64,000 bases of DNA from Sphingomonas telluris (lineage in GTDB: Bacteria > Pseudomonadota > Alphaproteobacteria > Sphingomonadales > Sphingomonadaceae): the NCBI RefSeq assembly GCF_022568775.1, contig NZ_JAKZHW010000002.1:62001-126000 (forward strand), written 5' to 3'. Shown piece by piece: positions 36,701-45,873 of this stretch (position 1 is the first letter of the stretch; the number at the start of each line of letters is the position of its first letter). The notes under the pieces are model-generated. The model ran no database searches and had not been told where the DNA came from. It saw only the letters and a program-made list of their open reading frames with translations. A program made the translations under genes and the position numbers.

Positions 36701-37309
36701 ATGGGTACCGCGTTGGTGGTGGTCGACGATTTCCTTGGCAATGCCGAGGCACTCCGAGCCGCTGCGCTCAAGCTCGACTACTCGCTGAAAGGCCCCTATC
36801 CCGGCCGCAATTCGGTCGAGCAGATCCCCATTCCGGGCCTCGACGATGCGGCATCGGCGATCCTGCGCGAGCCGGTTCGGGCGATGCGGCCGCCGGGCTC
36901 GCACGGCCATTGCCGGCTAGCGCTGGCGTCCGATTCCGAGCCGGGGAAGATCCACATCGATCCCAGCCACTGGTCGGGCATCCTCTATCTCAGCCTGGAC
37001 GAGGATAGCCGCGCCGGGACGGAATTCTACCGTCACCGCCGGACCGGCATGGAGAGCGTGCCGAAGACTCTCGAGGCGCTTCAGGCGGTCGGCTTCCATT
37101 CGTACGGGCATCTGCAGCGCGAAGTCGTGGACAAGGACGCGCTCGACCCGTCCGAGTGGGAGCGGACGACATCCATATCGATGAAGTTCAACCGGCTCGT
37201 CCTGCTTCAGCCGCAATATTGGCACACGTCCGGACCGGGCTTCGGCGACAGCGTCGAGAACGGACGCCTGATCTACGTGATGTTCTTCCGCCGCGCCGAC
37301 GAGGTCTAG
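36701..37309 (+). CDS. DUF6445-like protein, possible 2-oxoglutarate/Fe(II) oxygenase
   Basis: 202 residues, cytoplasmic. An H-x-D pair (His85, Asp87 in KIHIDPSHW) is followed by GILYLSLDED, AGTEFYRHRRTG and, near residue 170, YWHTSGPGFG, a possible third ligand. Together these resemble the H-x-D...H facial triad of prolyl-hydroxylase-like oxygenases. The layout matches the DUF6445 group. Substrate unknown; family members in other bacteria often sit near tryptophan halogenases and TonB receptors, which are absent here. Overlaps the convergent kinase gene by 4 nt. Confidence 0.75.
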   Translation: MGTALVVVDDFLGNAEALRAAALKLDYSLKGPYPGRNSVEQIPIPGLDDAASAILREPVRAMRPPGSHGHCRLALASDSEPGKIHIDPSHWSGILYLSLDEDSRAGTEFYRHRRTGMESVPKTLEALQAVGFHSYGHLQREVVDKDALDPSEWERTTSISMKFNRLVLLQPQYWHTSGPGFGDSVENGRLIYVMFFRRADEV

Positions 37310-38697
37310 CGCGGCGGAATCGCCCCCGGCGGTTCGACGTTTTCGCCCCGTCCACGGATCGGAAGTTGAAGCAAAGCAATCAGTCCGGGCGCGTTGTCAG
37401 CAAGCACCAGCTCGCCCTGATGGAGATGGGCGATCGCCTGAACCAGCGAGAGGCCGAGGCCTGCGCCTTCGGCGGTGCGGCTCGGGTCGAGCCGGCCGAA
37501 GCGCCGGCGCGCCTCGCTGCGCAGCTCCTCCGGAATGCCGGGACCGCGGTCGGCAACTCCAAGGCTGAGGGTGGAGTCCTCGTCTCGCACGACCACCGCG
37601 ATGGCCTCGCCGGACGAAGCATATTTGATGGCGTTCTCGATAAGGTTGCTGAGCGCCTGGGCGAGCAGCTGGCGATGCCCGAAGATCGGCAGGATCATCT
37701 TGGCGCGGTCGAGCGTGACCACGGCGCCGCCCTCCTCGGCGAGCGGCTCGTACATCTCGACCAGCTCCTCGGCGAGCTGCGCCGGATCGAACCAGGAGAA
37801 CTGGTTCTGGCTGGTGAAGGCCTCGGAACGCGCGATCTCCAGCGCCGTGGACAGAATGCGCATCAGCGAGTCCGACTGTCGAATGACCGCGCCGAGCATT
37901 TGGTCGCGCTCCTCGCCGGTCTTTGCCGACAAGGCCGCGTCGGCAGCCGCACGGAGCCGGCCGACTGGCGAGCGAAGGTCGTGCGCCAGACTGTCGGTCA
38001 GCATCCGCAGCTCGCTCATCAGCGTCGAGATGCGGTCGAGCATGTGGTTGATCTGGCGCCCGAGCTCTTCGAACGAGTCCTTCGCGCCCGTCTCAGGCAC
38101 GCGGCGGGACATGTCTCCGCCGCTGATGCGGTCGGCGACACGAGCGATCTCGCGCACTCGGCGGTCGACATATTGGCCGAGCAACAGCCCGCACAGCAGG
38201 CCAAGGACGACGGAAACGACGAGCGCTACCCACAAGGAACGTTCCAGCGTGTCGCGCAGGCTGACTCCCTCGGGCACGGTGCGTCCGTTCAGGAGCCATG
38301 CTCCGGCCGACAGGCGGCGCAGGCTGACGGTGGCTTCCAGTGGGGTCTGCTCGTCGCTGATCTTCAGCAAGGCGGTGCGGACGCTTGCCGATAGCGGGGC
38401 TTTCGGCTGCAGCATCGCATCCACGTTGCCGAAGACCGGCCGTCCACTGCGGTCCAGGACTGCGACCGCGAGCTGCGGATCGCCGACCTCCACGGAATTG
38501 GAGATTTCCTGCTTTAGCCCCGCGAGACCGTGCGCCTCGTACACGTCGGCCATCGACGCGGATTCTTCGGCCACCTGCCGCCGCAAAGTGCCGACGATCT
38601 CATCGCGCGTCTGCAGGTGGATGAAGCCGATGATCGCCAGGTTCGACGCAAGGGCGAGCAAGCCCGCCAGGAGGGCGATCCGAAGCGTCGTCGACAT
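37306..38697 (-). CDS. Sensor histidine kinase with HAMP domain
   Basis: 463 residues. Membrane segment 1 at about 5-27 and segment 2 at about 158-178 flank a periplasmic sensor of ~130 residues. Then HAMP (about 180-232), HisKA with phospho-acceptor His near 239 in LAHDLRSPV, and HATPase with N-box ENAIKY, G-box DRGPGIPEE and GAGLGLSLV. A classical membrane kinase, paired with the regulator whose stop is 17 nt upstream. The signal is unknown. Confidence 0.92.
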   Translation of the reverse strand: MSTTLRIALLAGLLALASNLAIIGFIHLQTRDEIVGTLRRQVAEESASMADVYEAHGLAGLKQEISNSVEVGDPQLAVAVLDRSGRPVFGNVDAMLQPKAPLSASVRTALLKISDEQTPLEATVSLRRLSAGAWLLNGRTVPEGVSLRDTLERSLWVALVVSVVLGLLCGLLLGQYVDRRVREIARVADRISGGDMSRRVPETGAKDSFEELGRQINHMLDRISTLMSELRMLTDSLAHDLRSPVGRLRAAADAALSAKTGEERDQMLGAVIRQSDSLMRILSTALEIARSEAFTSQNQFSWFDPAQLAEELVEMYEPLAEEGGAVVTLDRAKMILPIFGHRQLLAQALSNLIENAIKYASSGEAIAVVVRDEDSTLSLGVADRGPGIPEELRSEARRRFGRLDPSRTAEGAGLGLSLVQAIAHLHQGELVLADNAPGLIALLQLPIRGRGENVEPPGAIPPR

Positions 38698-38714
38698 TGA
38701 GCGCCAGCCTACGC

Positions 38715-39395
38715 TCAGGCGGCGAGCATGTAACCCGCGCCGCGTACGGTGTGCAGCAGCGGCCGTTCGAACCCGTCCTCGAGCTTGCGCCGGAGGCGGC
38801 TGACGTGGACGTCGATGACATTTGTGCCAGGATCGAAGTGATAGTCCCAGACCTGCTCCAGAAGCATGGTCCGGGTGACGACCCGACCCTCGTTTCGAGC
38901 GAAATATTCGAGGAGGAGATATTCCCTCGGCTTCAGCTCGATCTTCTTGCCCGCGCGCTTCACGGTTCGGGCCATCGGGTCGATCTCGAGGTCGCCGACG
39001 GTGAGCCGCGGATCGGCGGCGACGCGCGCCTCGCGGCGGCGAAGGAGCGCATTGGTTCGCGCCAGCAGCTCGGCGAAGGAAAAGGGCTTTACGAGATAGT
39101 CGTCGGAGCCGGATTCAAGGCCCTCGATGCGATCGCCGACCGAGGCGAGGGCGGACAGGATCAGGACGGGCGTTTCGACCTTGGCGGCACGAAGCGCCTT
39201 CAGGAGGGAGAGGCCGTCGAGGACCGGAACCATCCGGTCGAGAATGATGAGGTCGAAGCTTCCATCCGTCGCGAGGTACAGGCCGTCCTGGCCGTTCCCG
39301 ACCTGCTCGACCGAATGGCCTTCCTGCGTCAGCCCGCGCGACAGGTAGTCCGCGGTTTCGGCGTCGTCTTCGATGATCAGGATCTTGCGGCCCAT
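38715..39395 (-). CDS. OmpR-family response regulator
   Basis: 226 residues. Receiver domain (about 1-115): acidic pocket IIEDDAE, phospho-acceptor Asp in LIILDRMVP, Thr/Ser in LILSALAS and Lys in YLVKPFSF. C-terminal winged helix (about 130-222): LKPREYLLLEYFARNEGRVVTR, then HVSRLRRKLE and VRGAGYML. ATG 39395 was chosen because MGRKILIIEDD is the canonical opening. It is the partner of the downstream kinase. Confidence 0.93.
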   Translation of the reverse strand: MGRKILIIEDDAETADYLSRGLTQEGHSVEQVGNGQDGLYLATDGSFDLIILDRMVPVLDGLSLLKALRAAKVETPVLILSALASVGDRIEGLESGSDDYLVKPFSFAELLARTNALLRRREARVAADPRLTVGDLEIDPMARTVKRAGKKIELKPREYLLLEYFARNEGRVVTRTMLLEQVWDYHFDPGTNVIDVHVSRLRRKLEDGFERPLLHTVRGAGYMLAA

Positions 39396-39512
39396 GGGCA
39401 CTCCCGCGGTTTCATACGACGCAGCCGGCCGCCCCGGCAATATGGGGGGCCGCCCGGCGCCTCGAGGAGAAAGGGGGGTAGCGCCGGGCGGAGAGGAATT
39501 GCGCGGACGGAA

Positions 39513-39671
39513 TTACTTGGCCTTGGACGTGTCTTCTTTGACGTTCTGCTTCTTGGCGTGGGAGTGCTTGGCCTTCGCCGTGGTCGTCGGAGCCTTGGCG
39601 GTGTTGGCCGCGAGGGCCGGGCCGGCCATCAGGCCGAGCGCGACGAAGGAAGCAATGAGCGGTTTATTCAT
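39513..39671 (-). CDS. Small exported Lys/Thr/His-rich peptide
   Basis: 52 residues. A clear signal peptide (MNKPLIASFVALGLMAGPALA) is followed by a mature chain of about 31 residues rich in Lys, Ala and Thr (TAKAPTTTAKAKHSHAKKQN). GGAGAGTAG gives a ribosome-binding site before ATG 39671. A basic, low-complexity periplasmic peptide; it might bind nucleic acid, polymer or metal through HSH, but nothing is established. It lies 118 nt upstream of the response-regulator gene on the same strand and may be co-transcribed. Confidence 0.65.
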   Translation of the reverse strand: MNKPLIASFVALGLMAGPALAANTAKAPTTTAKAKHSHAKKQNVKEDTSKAK

Positions 39672-39784
39672 GTGCTACTCTCCTGGTGCCGGCACGTCGC
39701 CGGTGGAAAGCTGACTAAAGCATCGGCTATTTCGCGCGGGTGGCGGGCGCATGAAAACTTGTTCATGCGTTTTGGCGGGAAGGA

Positions 39785-40039
39785 ATGAAGATGGAAGCTC
39801 CGGACGGCTGGTCGATCGAAGAGGGCGGCAAGGCACTCGTCAGAACCATAAAGTTCAAGGACTTCTCCGAAGCGTTCGCCTTCCTCACGCGCGTGGCCCT
39901 GCATGCGGAGAAGGTCGATCACCATCCCGAGTTCACGAGCGTGTGGAATCGCGTCGACTTCCGCCTGATCAGTCACGATTCGGACGGGGTTACCGAGCGT
40001 GACGTGAAGCTGGCGGAGGCGATCAACCGCCTGGTCTAG
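39785..40039 (+). CDS. phhB: Pterin-4a-carbinolamine dehydratase
   Basis: 84 residues, near the usual family length. Recycles the pterin cofactor after phenylalanine hydroxylation. The active-site segment AEKVDHHPEFTSVWNRV carries the His-His-Pro motif, and RLISHDSDGVTERDVKLAEAIN closes the fold; the usual Tyr after HHPE is replaced by Trp. Phenylalanine hydroxylase is not encoded here, but hppD (next step after transamination of tyrosine) lies 4 kb away. Overlaps the convergent sulfotransferase gene by 4 nt. Confidence 0.9.
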   Translation: MKMEAPDGWSIEEGGKALVRTIKFKDFSEAFAFLTRVALHAEKVDHHPEFTSVWNRVDFRLISHDSDGVTERDVKLAEAINRLV

Positions 40040-40809
40040 GCCAGCGCCGGCTGCGATTTCTGAACCGAGGATTCCAGCTCATAGTCGCGCTCGTAGAGGT
40101 CGTGGATCATGCGCGACGTCTCATTGTTCCTGAGCGCGCGCACGCCCGGGAGCTCGCCTGTACGGTCGTAATGCTGCCGGAGCTCGCGCACCGGAACGTC
40201 CTCGCTCGGGTCGTTGAAAAGATGCTCTGAAGATTGGTTGGCGGGCATCAGGAAATAGCGGTCGGCGATCTCGCGGCCGAAGATCTCGCGGGCATGGTCC
40301 TGGAGACACGCCATCGACCAGGCGCAATTGTAATGGACCGGCAGCAGGTGATCCGACTGCGCCCAGACGTGCGGGTCGGCGTATTTGGCGGGCAGGTACC
40401 ACCGCACGAACTCGGTGAAGGTCGCGTCTTCCGGGTCGCTGTGCATCACGCGGACGAAGTTGGCGAGAAGGTCGTCGGCGTCCTTCTGCATCACCAATTT
40501 GTTGCGGAAGAGCGACGCGGCGCGCTCGAACGGGTCGCGGTAGACGTAGACGCGCCAGCTGGCGGAGCGGACATCTTCGACCGACCCGACCCCGCAGTTC
40601 TGCTTCATGAACGCGAAGGCGCCGCTCCACGGACCATCATAGCCGTGCTTGTCGAGCATCATGCGTTTGAATGCGGAGGAGGCGTTCTTGCGGATATAGC
40701 AGTAAGCGATGGGCCGCCCATCAAGCTCAAACTTGAAGTGCGCGTTGACGCGCCGCCGCCATGATCGGCGAAAGGACGCGAGGAAGGGGACCGATGGTTG
40801 CGACACCAT
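40036..40809 (-). CDS. Sulfotransferase family 2-like protein
   Basis: 257 residues. The PAPS 5'-phosphosulfate loop is visible at about residues 36-51 (YCYIRKNASSAFKRMM), and the 3'-phosphate motif as VYRDPFERAASLFRNK near residue 90. These are hallmarks of the Sulfotransfer_2 group, which sulfates carbohydrates. No signal peptide; the Arg-rich N-terminus is not a membrane anchor, so it is probably cytoplasmic. The acceptor may be a surface polysaccharide or lipid, but no such genes lie nearby. Confidence 0.8.
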   Translation of the reverse strand: MVSQPSVPFLASFRRSWRRRVNAHFKFELDGRPIAYCYIRKNASSAFKRMMLDKHGYDGPWSGAFAFMKQNCGVGSVEDVRSASWRVYVYRDPFERAASLFRNKLVMQKDADDLLANFVRVMHSDPEDATFTEFVRWYLPAKYADPHVWAQSDHLLPVHYNCAWSMACLQDHAREIFGREIADRYFLMPANQSSEHLFNDPSEDVPVRELRQHYDRTGELPGVRALRNNETSRMIHDLYERDYELESSVQKSQPALA

Positions 40810-40875
40810 TTCGACCCAACAACGTTCGAGCCCGCGAAGCGACGCTTTCTCTAACCGATATTAACGCCGTGGCGC

Positions 40876-42786
40876 TCATATTCTCAGCTGGCTGCCGAGC
40901 TCGATGACGCGATTGATCGGAAGCTTGAAGAATTCCATCGCGCTCTCGCTGCTCTTCATCATCCAGGCGAACAGCTTCTCGCGCCACAGCGCCATGCCCG
41001 GCTGAGCCTTGGCTGCTATCAGCTTCTGGCGGCCGAGGAAGAAGCTGGTGCTCATCATGTTGAAGCCGCCGCCGCACGTTTCGATGCGGGTGAGGTCGGT
41101 GGGTATGTCGACCTCGTCCATGAAGCCGTAGTGGAGGATCACGCGATAGAAGCCCCTGCCGGCCTCATGCACCTCCAGCCGCTCCTTGGGTGGGACATGA
41201 GGTACGTCCTCGACCCTCACGTTGAGGATCAGGACGCGCTCGTGCAGCACCTGGTTGTGCTTCAGATTGTGCAACAATGCGGAGGGGATGCTGTCGGCGG
41301 AGGTGGAGAGGAAGACGGAAGTTCCACGCACCCGATGCACCGAAGCCGCCGACTTGATGAACACGTCGATCGGAAGCGCGTCCTCCTCAAGCCGTTCGCG
41401 CATCAGGCGGCGGCCCGTTGCCCAGGTGGAGAGCAAGGTGAAAATGACGAGGCCGACCACGATGGGGAACCAGGCCCCTTCGAACAGCTTCTCCGACCCC
41501 GAAGCGATGAAGACCAGGTCGATGGCAATGAAGAACAGGAATCCGACGCCTGCCTGCCACAGCGGCCGCTTCCAGATGCGGAACACCACGACATATTGCA
41601 TCAGCGTGGTGATCAGCATGGTGCCGACGACCGCCAGCCCGTAGGCGGGCAGCATCGCGGAGGAATGGCCGAACGCTACGACGAGCAGCCCGACCATCGC
41701 CGCGAGCGCCCAGTTCACTCCGGGAAGATAAATCTGTCCGATCGCTTTCGACGAGGTGTGCAGTATGCGCATCCGCGGAAGGAAGCCGAGCTGGATGGCC
41801 TGGTGCGTCACCGAATAGGCGCCTGATATCACGGCCTGGCTGGCGATGATGGTCGCAAAGGTCGCAATGACAAGCAGCGGGACCGTCAGCGAAGGCGGCA
41901 CCATGCGGAAAAACGGATTGTCGACGAATTCCGGATGCTGAATCAGCATCGCCGCCTGGCCGAGATAGTTCAGAACCAGCGCGGGCAGGACGATGTACAG
42001 CCACGCTGCCGTGATCGGCTTCCGGCCGAAGTGACCCATGTCCGCATATAGCGCCTCGGTGCCCGTGATCGCATAGACCACGGCCCCCAGCGACAGGAAT
42101 GAATAGAGCGGGTGGGCCTGGAAGAAGCTCCAGATGTAGACGGGGTTCAGAGCGCGAAATACCTGCGGATGACCGGCGATGTGAGAGATCCCCATCGCGG
42201 CAATCACGGCGAAATAGAGCAGCATGACGGGGCCGAACAGCTTGCCTACGCGGTCGGTGCCGTGCCGCTGAATCGCGAACAGGCTGATCAGGATCGCGAG
42301 TGCGATCCAGACGATGTACGGCTTGAACGCACTGCTGACGACGCCGAGACCCTCGACCGCCGAGATCACGGAGATGGCCGGCGTCAGCATCGCGTCGGCA
42401 TAGAATAATGCGGTCGCGAACAATGCGGCGACAAGCAGCCATCGCGGCAGGGCATCCGAACCAAGACGCCGCTGGATCAGCGAGTAGAGCGCAAGACTGC
42501 CGCCCTCGCCGCGATTGTCGCAGCGCATGACGATGAAGACGTATTTGATCGTGACGACAAAAACGAACGACCAGAAGATGAGGCTGGCGATCCCGTACAG
42601 GTCGGTTACCACCAAGTTGAGATGGTAGCGCGGATCTAGCGTAGCCTGGAATGCGTAGAGCGGGCTTGTACCGATGTCGCCGAAGACGACGCCAAGCGCA
42701 CCGAGCGTAAGCGCGGCGCGGTTGTGCCCCTGGATTTCATAATGAGTGTCTGTCGGCGCATCGAACTTTTGTGCGAGAGTAGCCAT
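40876..42786 (-). CDS. kup: Kup/HAK family potassium uptake protein
   Basis: 636 residues. About twelve membrane segments occupy residues ~15-440. Conserved Kup features: GALGVVFGDIGTSPLYAF at the start, DNRGEGGSLALYSLI, ALFYADAMLTPAISVISAVEG and GTEALYADMGHFGR. The C-terminal cytosolic domain (about 450-636) ends in the typical INRVIELGSQLRI. Low-affinity K+/H+ symport. The divergent neighbour at 42912 encodes a KdpD/KdpE-type fusion regulator, which suggests that it controls this gene. Confidence 0.95.
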   Translation of the reverse strand: MATLAQKFDAPTDTHYEIQGHNRAALTLGALGVVFGDIGTSPLYAFQATLDPRYHLNLVVTDLYGIASLIFWSFVFVVTIKYVFIVMRCDNRGEGGSLALYSLIQRRLGSDALPRWLLVAALFATALFYADAMLTPAISVISAVEGLGVVSSAFKPYIVWIALAILISLFAIQRHGTDRVGKLFGPVMLLYFAVIAAMGISHIAGHPQVFRALNPVYIWSFFQAHPLYSFLSLGAVVYAITGTEALYADMGHFGRKPITAAWLYIVLPALVLNYLGQAAMLIQHPEFVDNPFFRMVPPSLTVPLLVIATFATIIASQAVISGAYSVTHQAIQLGFLPRMRILHTSSKAIGQIYLPGVNWALAAMVGLLVVAFGHSSAMLPAYGLAVVGTMLITTLMQYVVVFRIWKRPLWQAGVGFLFFIAIDLVFIASGSEKLFEGAWFPIVVGLVIFTLLSTWATGRRLMRERLEEDALPIDVFIKSAASVHRVRGTSVFLSTSADSIPSALLHNLKHNQVLHERVLILNVRVEDVPHVPPKERLEVHEAGRGFYRVILHYGFMDEVDIPTDLTRIETCGGGFNMMSTSFFLGRQKLIAAKAQPGMALWREKLFAWMMKSSESAMEFFKLPINRVIELGSQLRI

Positions 42787-42911
42787 GGCCGCTATGTGCG
42801 GTTCAGCCCCATAAAGATTCCATGTGGATTAAGGCCGTTCCCCCCTTAAGAAAGGGCGGTGGTTGGCGAAATCCACTCGACGCGGGCCACGGCGAGTATC
42901 ACTTAGCGCCG

Positions 42912-44243
42912 ATGGCCGATTTGCGCGCCACCCACTCCGCTGCCGCCCCGTCGCGCGGCTATGCCGAAGCCCTGCTCTTCGTTGCGGGCTCCACTTTGCT
43001 TGGCCTCGCACTGGCGCCGAGTTGGGGCAGTTCGGCAGTCGACATGCTCTATCTCCCGGCAGTCATCGCCACAGCCGTCCTGGGCGGCCTGTGGCCCGGC
43101 ATGTTCGCGGCATTGCTTGCGGCGCTAGCCTACAACTTCTTCTTCACCGCGCCGCACATGACGCTGAGAATCGACAATCCGAACGACATCGTCACCGTGA
43201 TCGTCCTGTTCGCCGTCGCCGTGGTGACCAGCCAGCTGGCGGCCTCCGTTCGCCGGCAGGCGCGTCTCGCGGAAGCGCATGCGGCACGCAGCGAGGCGGT
43301 GGCCGGCCTGGCCGGGCGGCTGCTCACCTGCACGACGGAGCAGGAGGTCGCGCAAATCAGCGTCAGCGAACTGGCCGGCGTGTTCGAGTGCAATGTGGCG
43401 CTTCTGACAGGGTCGCCTGAGCCGCGCTTGCTGGCGAGTGCGCCGGTGCCGATGCGCCTCACGCCCGGCGACATCGCCGTCGCCGCGCTCGTCATCGATT
43501 CCCGCGGCCGGGCCGGTCGGGGGGTGGACCGGGCGGTGCCTACCGAGTGGCAGTTTCATGCGGTGAAGTCCGGCAGCGGGGCCATTGCCGCGATGGGGTT
43601 CGCGCGCGACGATGGGGTGCCCGCGGTAGACCCGCGATTTTTCGCCTTGCTCGACAATTTGCTCGACCAGGTGGCGCTCGCGCTCGAGCGCGCGCGCCTG
43701 GAAAGCGAGGCGCGTGAGTTCGCGCGCACCCGCGAGCGAGACCGGGTGCGCTCGGTGCTCCTGTCCACGATCGGCCAGGACATCACGCCGTCGCTGAAGG
43801 CGATCGCCGGCGGCGTCCGCGCGCTCAGGCGTGACGGCGCGACCGACAAGGAGGTCGTGTCGGGCATCGGCTCGGAGGCGGCGAAGCTCGAGCGTTACGT
43901 TTCCAATCTGCTCGATACCGGGCCGGACTCCGACCAGCGGCCGATCGAAGTGGACGGGCTTACCATCGACCTCTTCCGGCGCCTCGTCCTTCGCGACGGG
44001 GAGGAGGTCCACCTCACGCCGAAGGAATATGCGGTGCTCGCGGAGCTAGCGAAGCATCCGGGGCGGGTCCTGACCCACGCCCATCTGTTGCGGACCGGTT
44101 GGGGCCCGGCGCAGGAAGGGCAGATCGAATATCTGCGCGTCGCCGTCCGCGCGCTTCGCCAGAAGATCGAGCGCAATCCCTCGCGGCCGGAGATCATCCT
44201 CAACGAGCCGGCCGTGGGCTACCGGCTCCAGCCCGGCTCATAG
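42912..44243 (+). CDS. KdpD-like membrane sensor fused to a KdpE-like DNA-binding domain, kinase lost
   Basis: 443 residues from ATG 42912. Residues ~18-114 form the four-helix DUF4118 membrane domain of KdpD, with the hallmark YNFFFTAPHMTLRI. A GAF-like domain follows at ~137-260. A HisKA-like helix at ~282-306 reads LLSTIGQDITPSLKAI, where the phospho-acceptor His is Gln. No HATPase domain follows: after only ~45 residues a complete OmpR/KdpE winged helix begins (~352-441, LTPKEYAVLAELAKHPGRVL, VAVRALRQKI, AVGYRLQ). There is also no receiver domain. So this looks like a membrane-bound one-component transcription factor. The divergent kup gene starts 126 bp away. An in-frame ATG at 42822 is possible but adds a non-conserved stretch. 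Confidence 0.88.
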   Translation: MADLRATHSAAAPSRGYAEALLFVAGSTLLGLALAPSWGSSAVDMLYLPAVIATAVLGGLWPGMFAALLAALAYNFFFTAPHMTLRIDNPNDIVTVIVLFAVAVVTSQLAASVRRQARLAEAHAARSEAVAGLAGRLLTCTTEQEVAQISVSELAGVFECNVALLTGSPEPRLLASAPVPMRLTPGDIAVAALVIDSRGRAGRGVDRAVPTEWQFHAVKSGSGAIAAMGFARDDGVPAVDPRFFALLDNLLDQVALALERARLESEAREFARTRERDRVRSVLLSTIGQDITPSLKAIAGGVRALRRDGATDKEVVSGIGSEAAKLERYVSNLLDTGPDSDQRPIEVDGLTIDLFRRLVLRDGEEVHLTPKEYAVLAELAKHPGRVLTHAHLLRTGWGPAQEGQIEYLRVAVRALRQKIERNPSRPEIILNEPAVGYRLQPGS

Positions 44244-44353
44244 ACCCAGCCGCATTCTGGCGGCGGCAGGGGCGAGTCAGGCCTTTGCGCATTGGTCTTG
44301 ATCAGAGGCTGTTCGCTGGAATGACTGGCGCGGCCTGTTATAGCCTCGACACG

Positions 44354-44869
44354 ATGGCCGACGACGAGACGTTACGGGAGTATCGCACGGGTTCGGACCC
44401 GCGCACTTTGCGCGATGCGCTGGGCTGTTTCGCCACAGGCGTGACGGTGGTTACCTGCTTCGACGAACAGGACCGGCCGGTCGGACTCACGGCGAACAGC
44501 TTCACCTCCGTCTCCCTTGATCCGCCGCTGCTGCTCGTGAACGTGCACAAGCACGCCGCCTGTGCCCGGGCTCTCACGACGGCCACTCACTTTGCGATCA
44601 ACGTGCTGCAAACCGGCCAGCAGCCTGCCTCGATCCGCTTCGCGACGCGCCAGGAGGATCGCTTCGGGGCGAATGACTGGTCGCGCGGCGAGTTCGGAGC
44701 GCCGGTACTTCAGGAGTCGCTCGGCGTCTTCGAATGCGAGCGCTTCGCCGTGTACGAGGGCGGCGATCACCACATCCTTGTCGGGCAGGTCGTGAAGGCG
44801 AGCTTCAATCCCGAGCTCGACCCTCTCCTCTATTTCCGCGGACGCTACCGCAGGCTGCACTTCGACTAG
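44354..44869 (+). CDS. Flavin reductase family protein (FMN-binding split barrel)
   Basis: 171 residues. The opening LRDALGCFATGVTVVTCFDE, then GLTANSFTSVSLDPPLLLVNV and FAINVLQTGQQ are typical of flavin reductases that supply reduced flavin to two-component monooxygenases (HpaC/DIM6 type). The C-terminal GGDHHILVGQVVKASF closes the barrel. The partner monooxygenase is not in the window. Start ATG 44354; the long open frame upstream overlaps the regulator gene and is not coding. The stop overlaps the convergent DUF808 gene by 4 nt. Confidence 0.9.
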   Translation: MADDETLREYRTGSDPRTLRDALGCFATGVTVVTCFDEQDRPVGLTANSFTSVSLDPPLLLVNVHKHAACARALTTATHFAINVLQTGQQPASIRFATRQEDRFGANDWSRGEFGAPVLQESLGVFECERFAVYEGGDHHILVGQVVKASFNPELDPLLYFRGRYRRLHFD

Positions 44870-45819
44870 TCGACGATCAGCTTCTCGGGATGCTTCGTCA
44901 CCTGACGGACGATGGCGACGATGACGCCCCCGACGACCAGGCCGACGATCGCTCCTCCAACCGCGTTGACGAGCCATGCGACCAGGCCCGAGCCGCCGAC
45001 AACCTCGCTGGCCGAATGCGACAGGCCATGGATCGTCTCGGGGATGAAGGTGAGGACGTGCATCTCCTCCAGGCCGTGGACGAGAATGCCGCCGCCGACC
45101 CAGAGCATTGCCGCGGTGCCGATTCCCGCGAGGCCGCTGAGCAGCGCCGGAACGACGCGCACCATGCCGCGCCCGACCGCGCGTGTTCCTGCACCCGGCT
45201 TCTCCGCGAGGTGCAGTCCGATGTCGTCGAGCTTCACGATCAGGGCGACGACGCCGTAGACGCCGGCAGTGATGGCGAGAGCCACCGCGATCAGGGCGAA
45301 CGCCGTCGTCACCAACGAAAGATGTTCGAGGCTCGCCAGTGAGATGGCCATGATCTCACCCGACAGGATGAAGTCGGTGCGGATCGCGCTCTTCACCTGG
45401 AGCGCCTCGAGCTCGCGGGGGTCGTCGATGGAGTCCATCAACTTGTCCTCGTGATCGTGGTCGTGGAGCAGCTTCTCCAGGATCTTCTCGGTCGCCTCGA
45501 ACGCCAGGTACGAACCGCCGATCATCAGCAGCGGCACGATCAGGAACGGGGCGAAGGCGGTCAGCAACAGCGCCACCGGGAGCAGGATCAGCAGCTTGTT
45601 CTTGAGGGACCCCCAGGCGATCTTGCCGATGATCGGAAGCTCGCGCTCCGGCGCCAGGCCGACGACGTAGCGGGGCGTCACCGCCGTATCGTCGATGACG
45701 ACGCCGGCCGCCTTGGTGCTCGCCTTGCCGGCCGCTCCGGCGACATCGTCGAGCGACGAAGCGGCGAGCTTGGCGATGGTGGCGACATCGTCGAGAAGCG
45801 CAATCAAACCTGAAGGCAT
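44866..45819 (-). CDS. DUF808 family membrane protein
   Basis: 317 residues. The N-terminal MPSGLIALLDDVATIAKLAA and SLDDVAGAAGKASTKAAGVV with DDTAVTPRYV are diagnostic of DUF808 (E. coli YedI). About six hydrophobic segments follow, with a histidine/acid-rich loop HDHDHEDK near residue 118 that could bind metal. Inner membrane; function unknown. Confidence 0.88.
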   Translation of the reverse strand: MPSGLIALLDDVATIAKLAASSLDDVAGAAGKASTKAAGVVIDDTAVTPRYVVGLAPERELPIIGKIAWGSLKNKLLILLPVALLLTAFAPFLIVPLLMIGGSYLAFEATEKILEKLLHDHDHEDKLMDSIDDPRELEALQVKSAIRTDFILSGEIMAISLASLEHLSLVTTAFALIAVALAITAGVYGVVALIVKLDDIGLHLAEKPGAGTRAVGRGMVRVVPALLSGLAGIGTAAMLWVGGGILVHGLEEMHVLTFIPETIHGLSHSASEVVGGSGLVAWLVNAVGGAIVGLVVGGVIVAIVRQVTKHPEKLIVD

Positions 45820-45873
45820 TCATGGCGCTTAGGCGAACTTGCGGTCCCGGCGCAATTCGCGCAGTGCCGCGCC

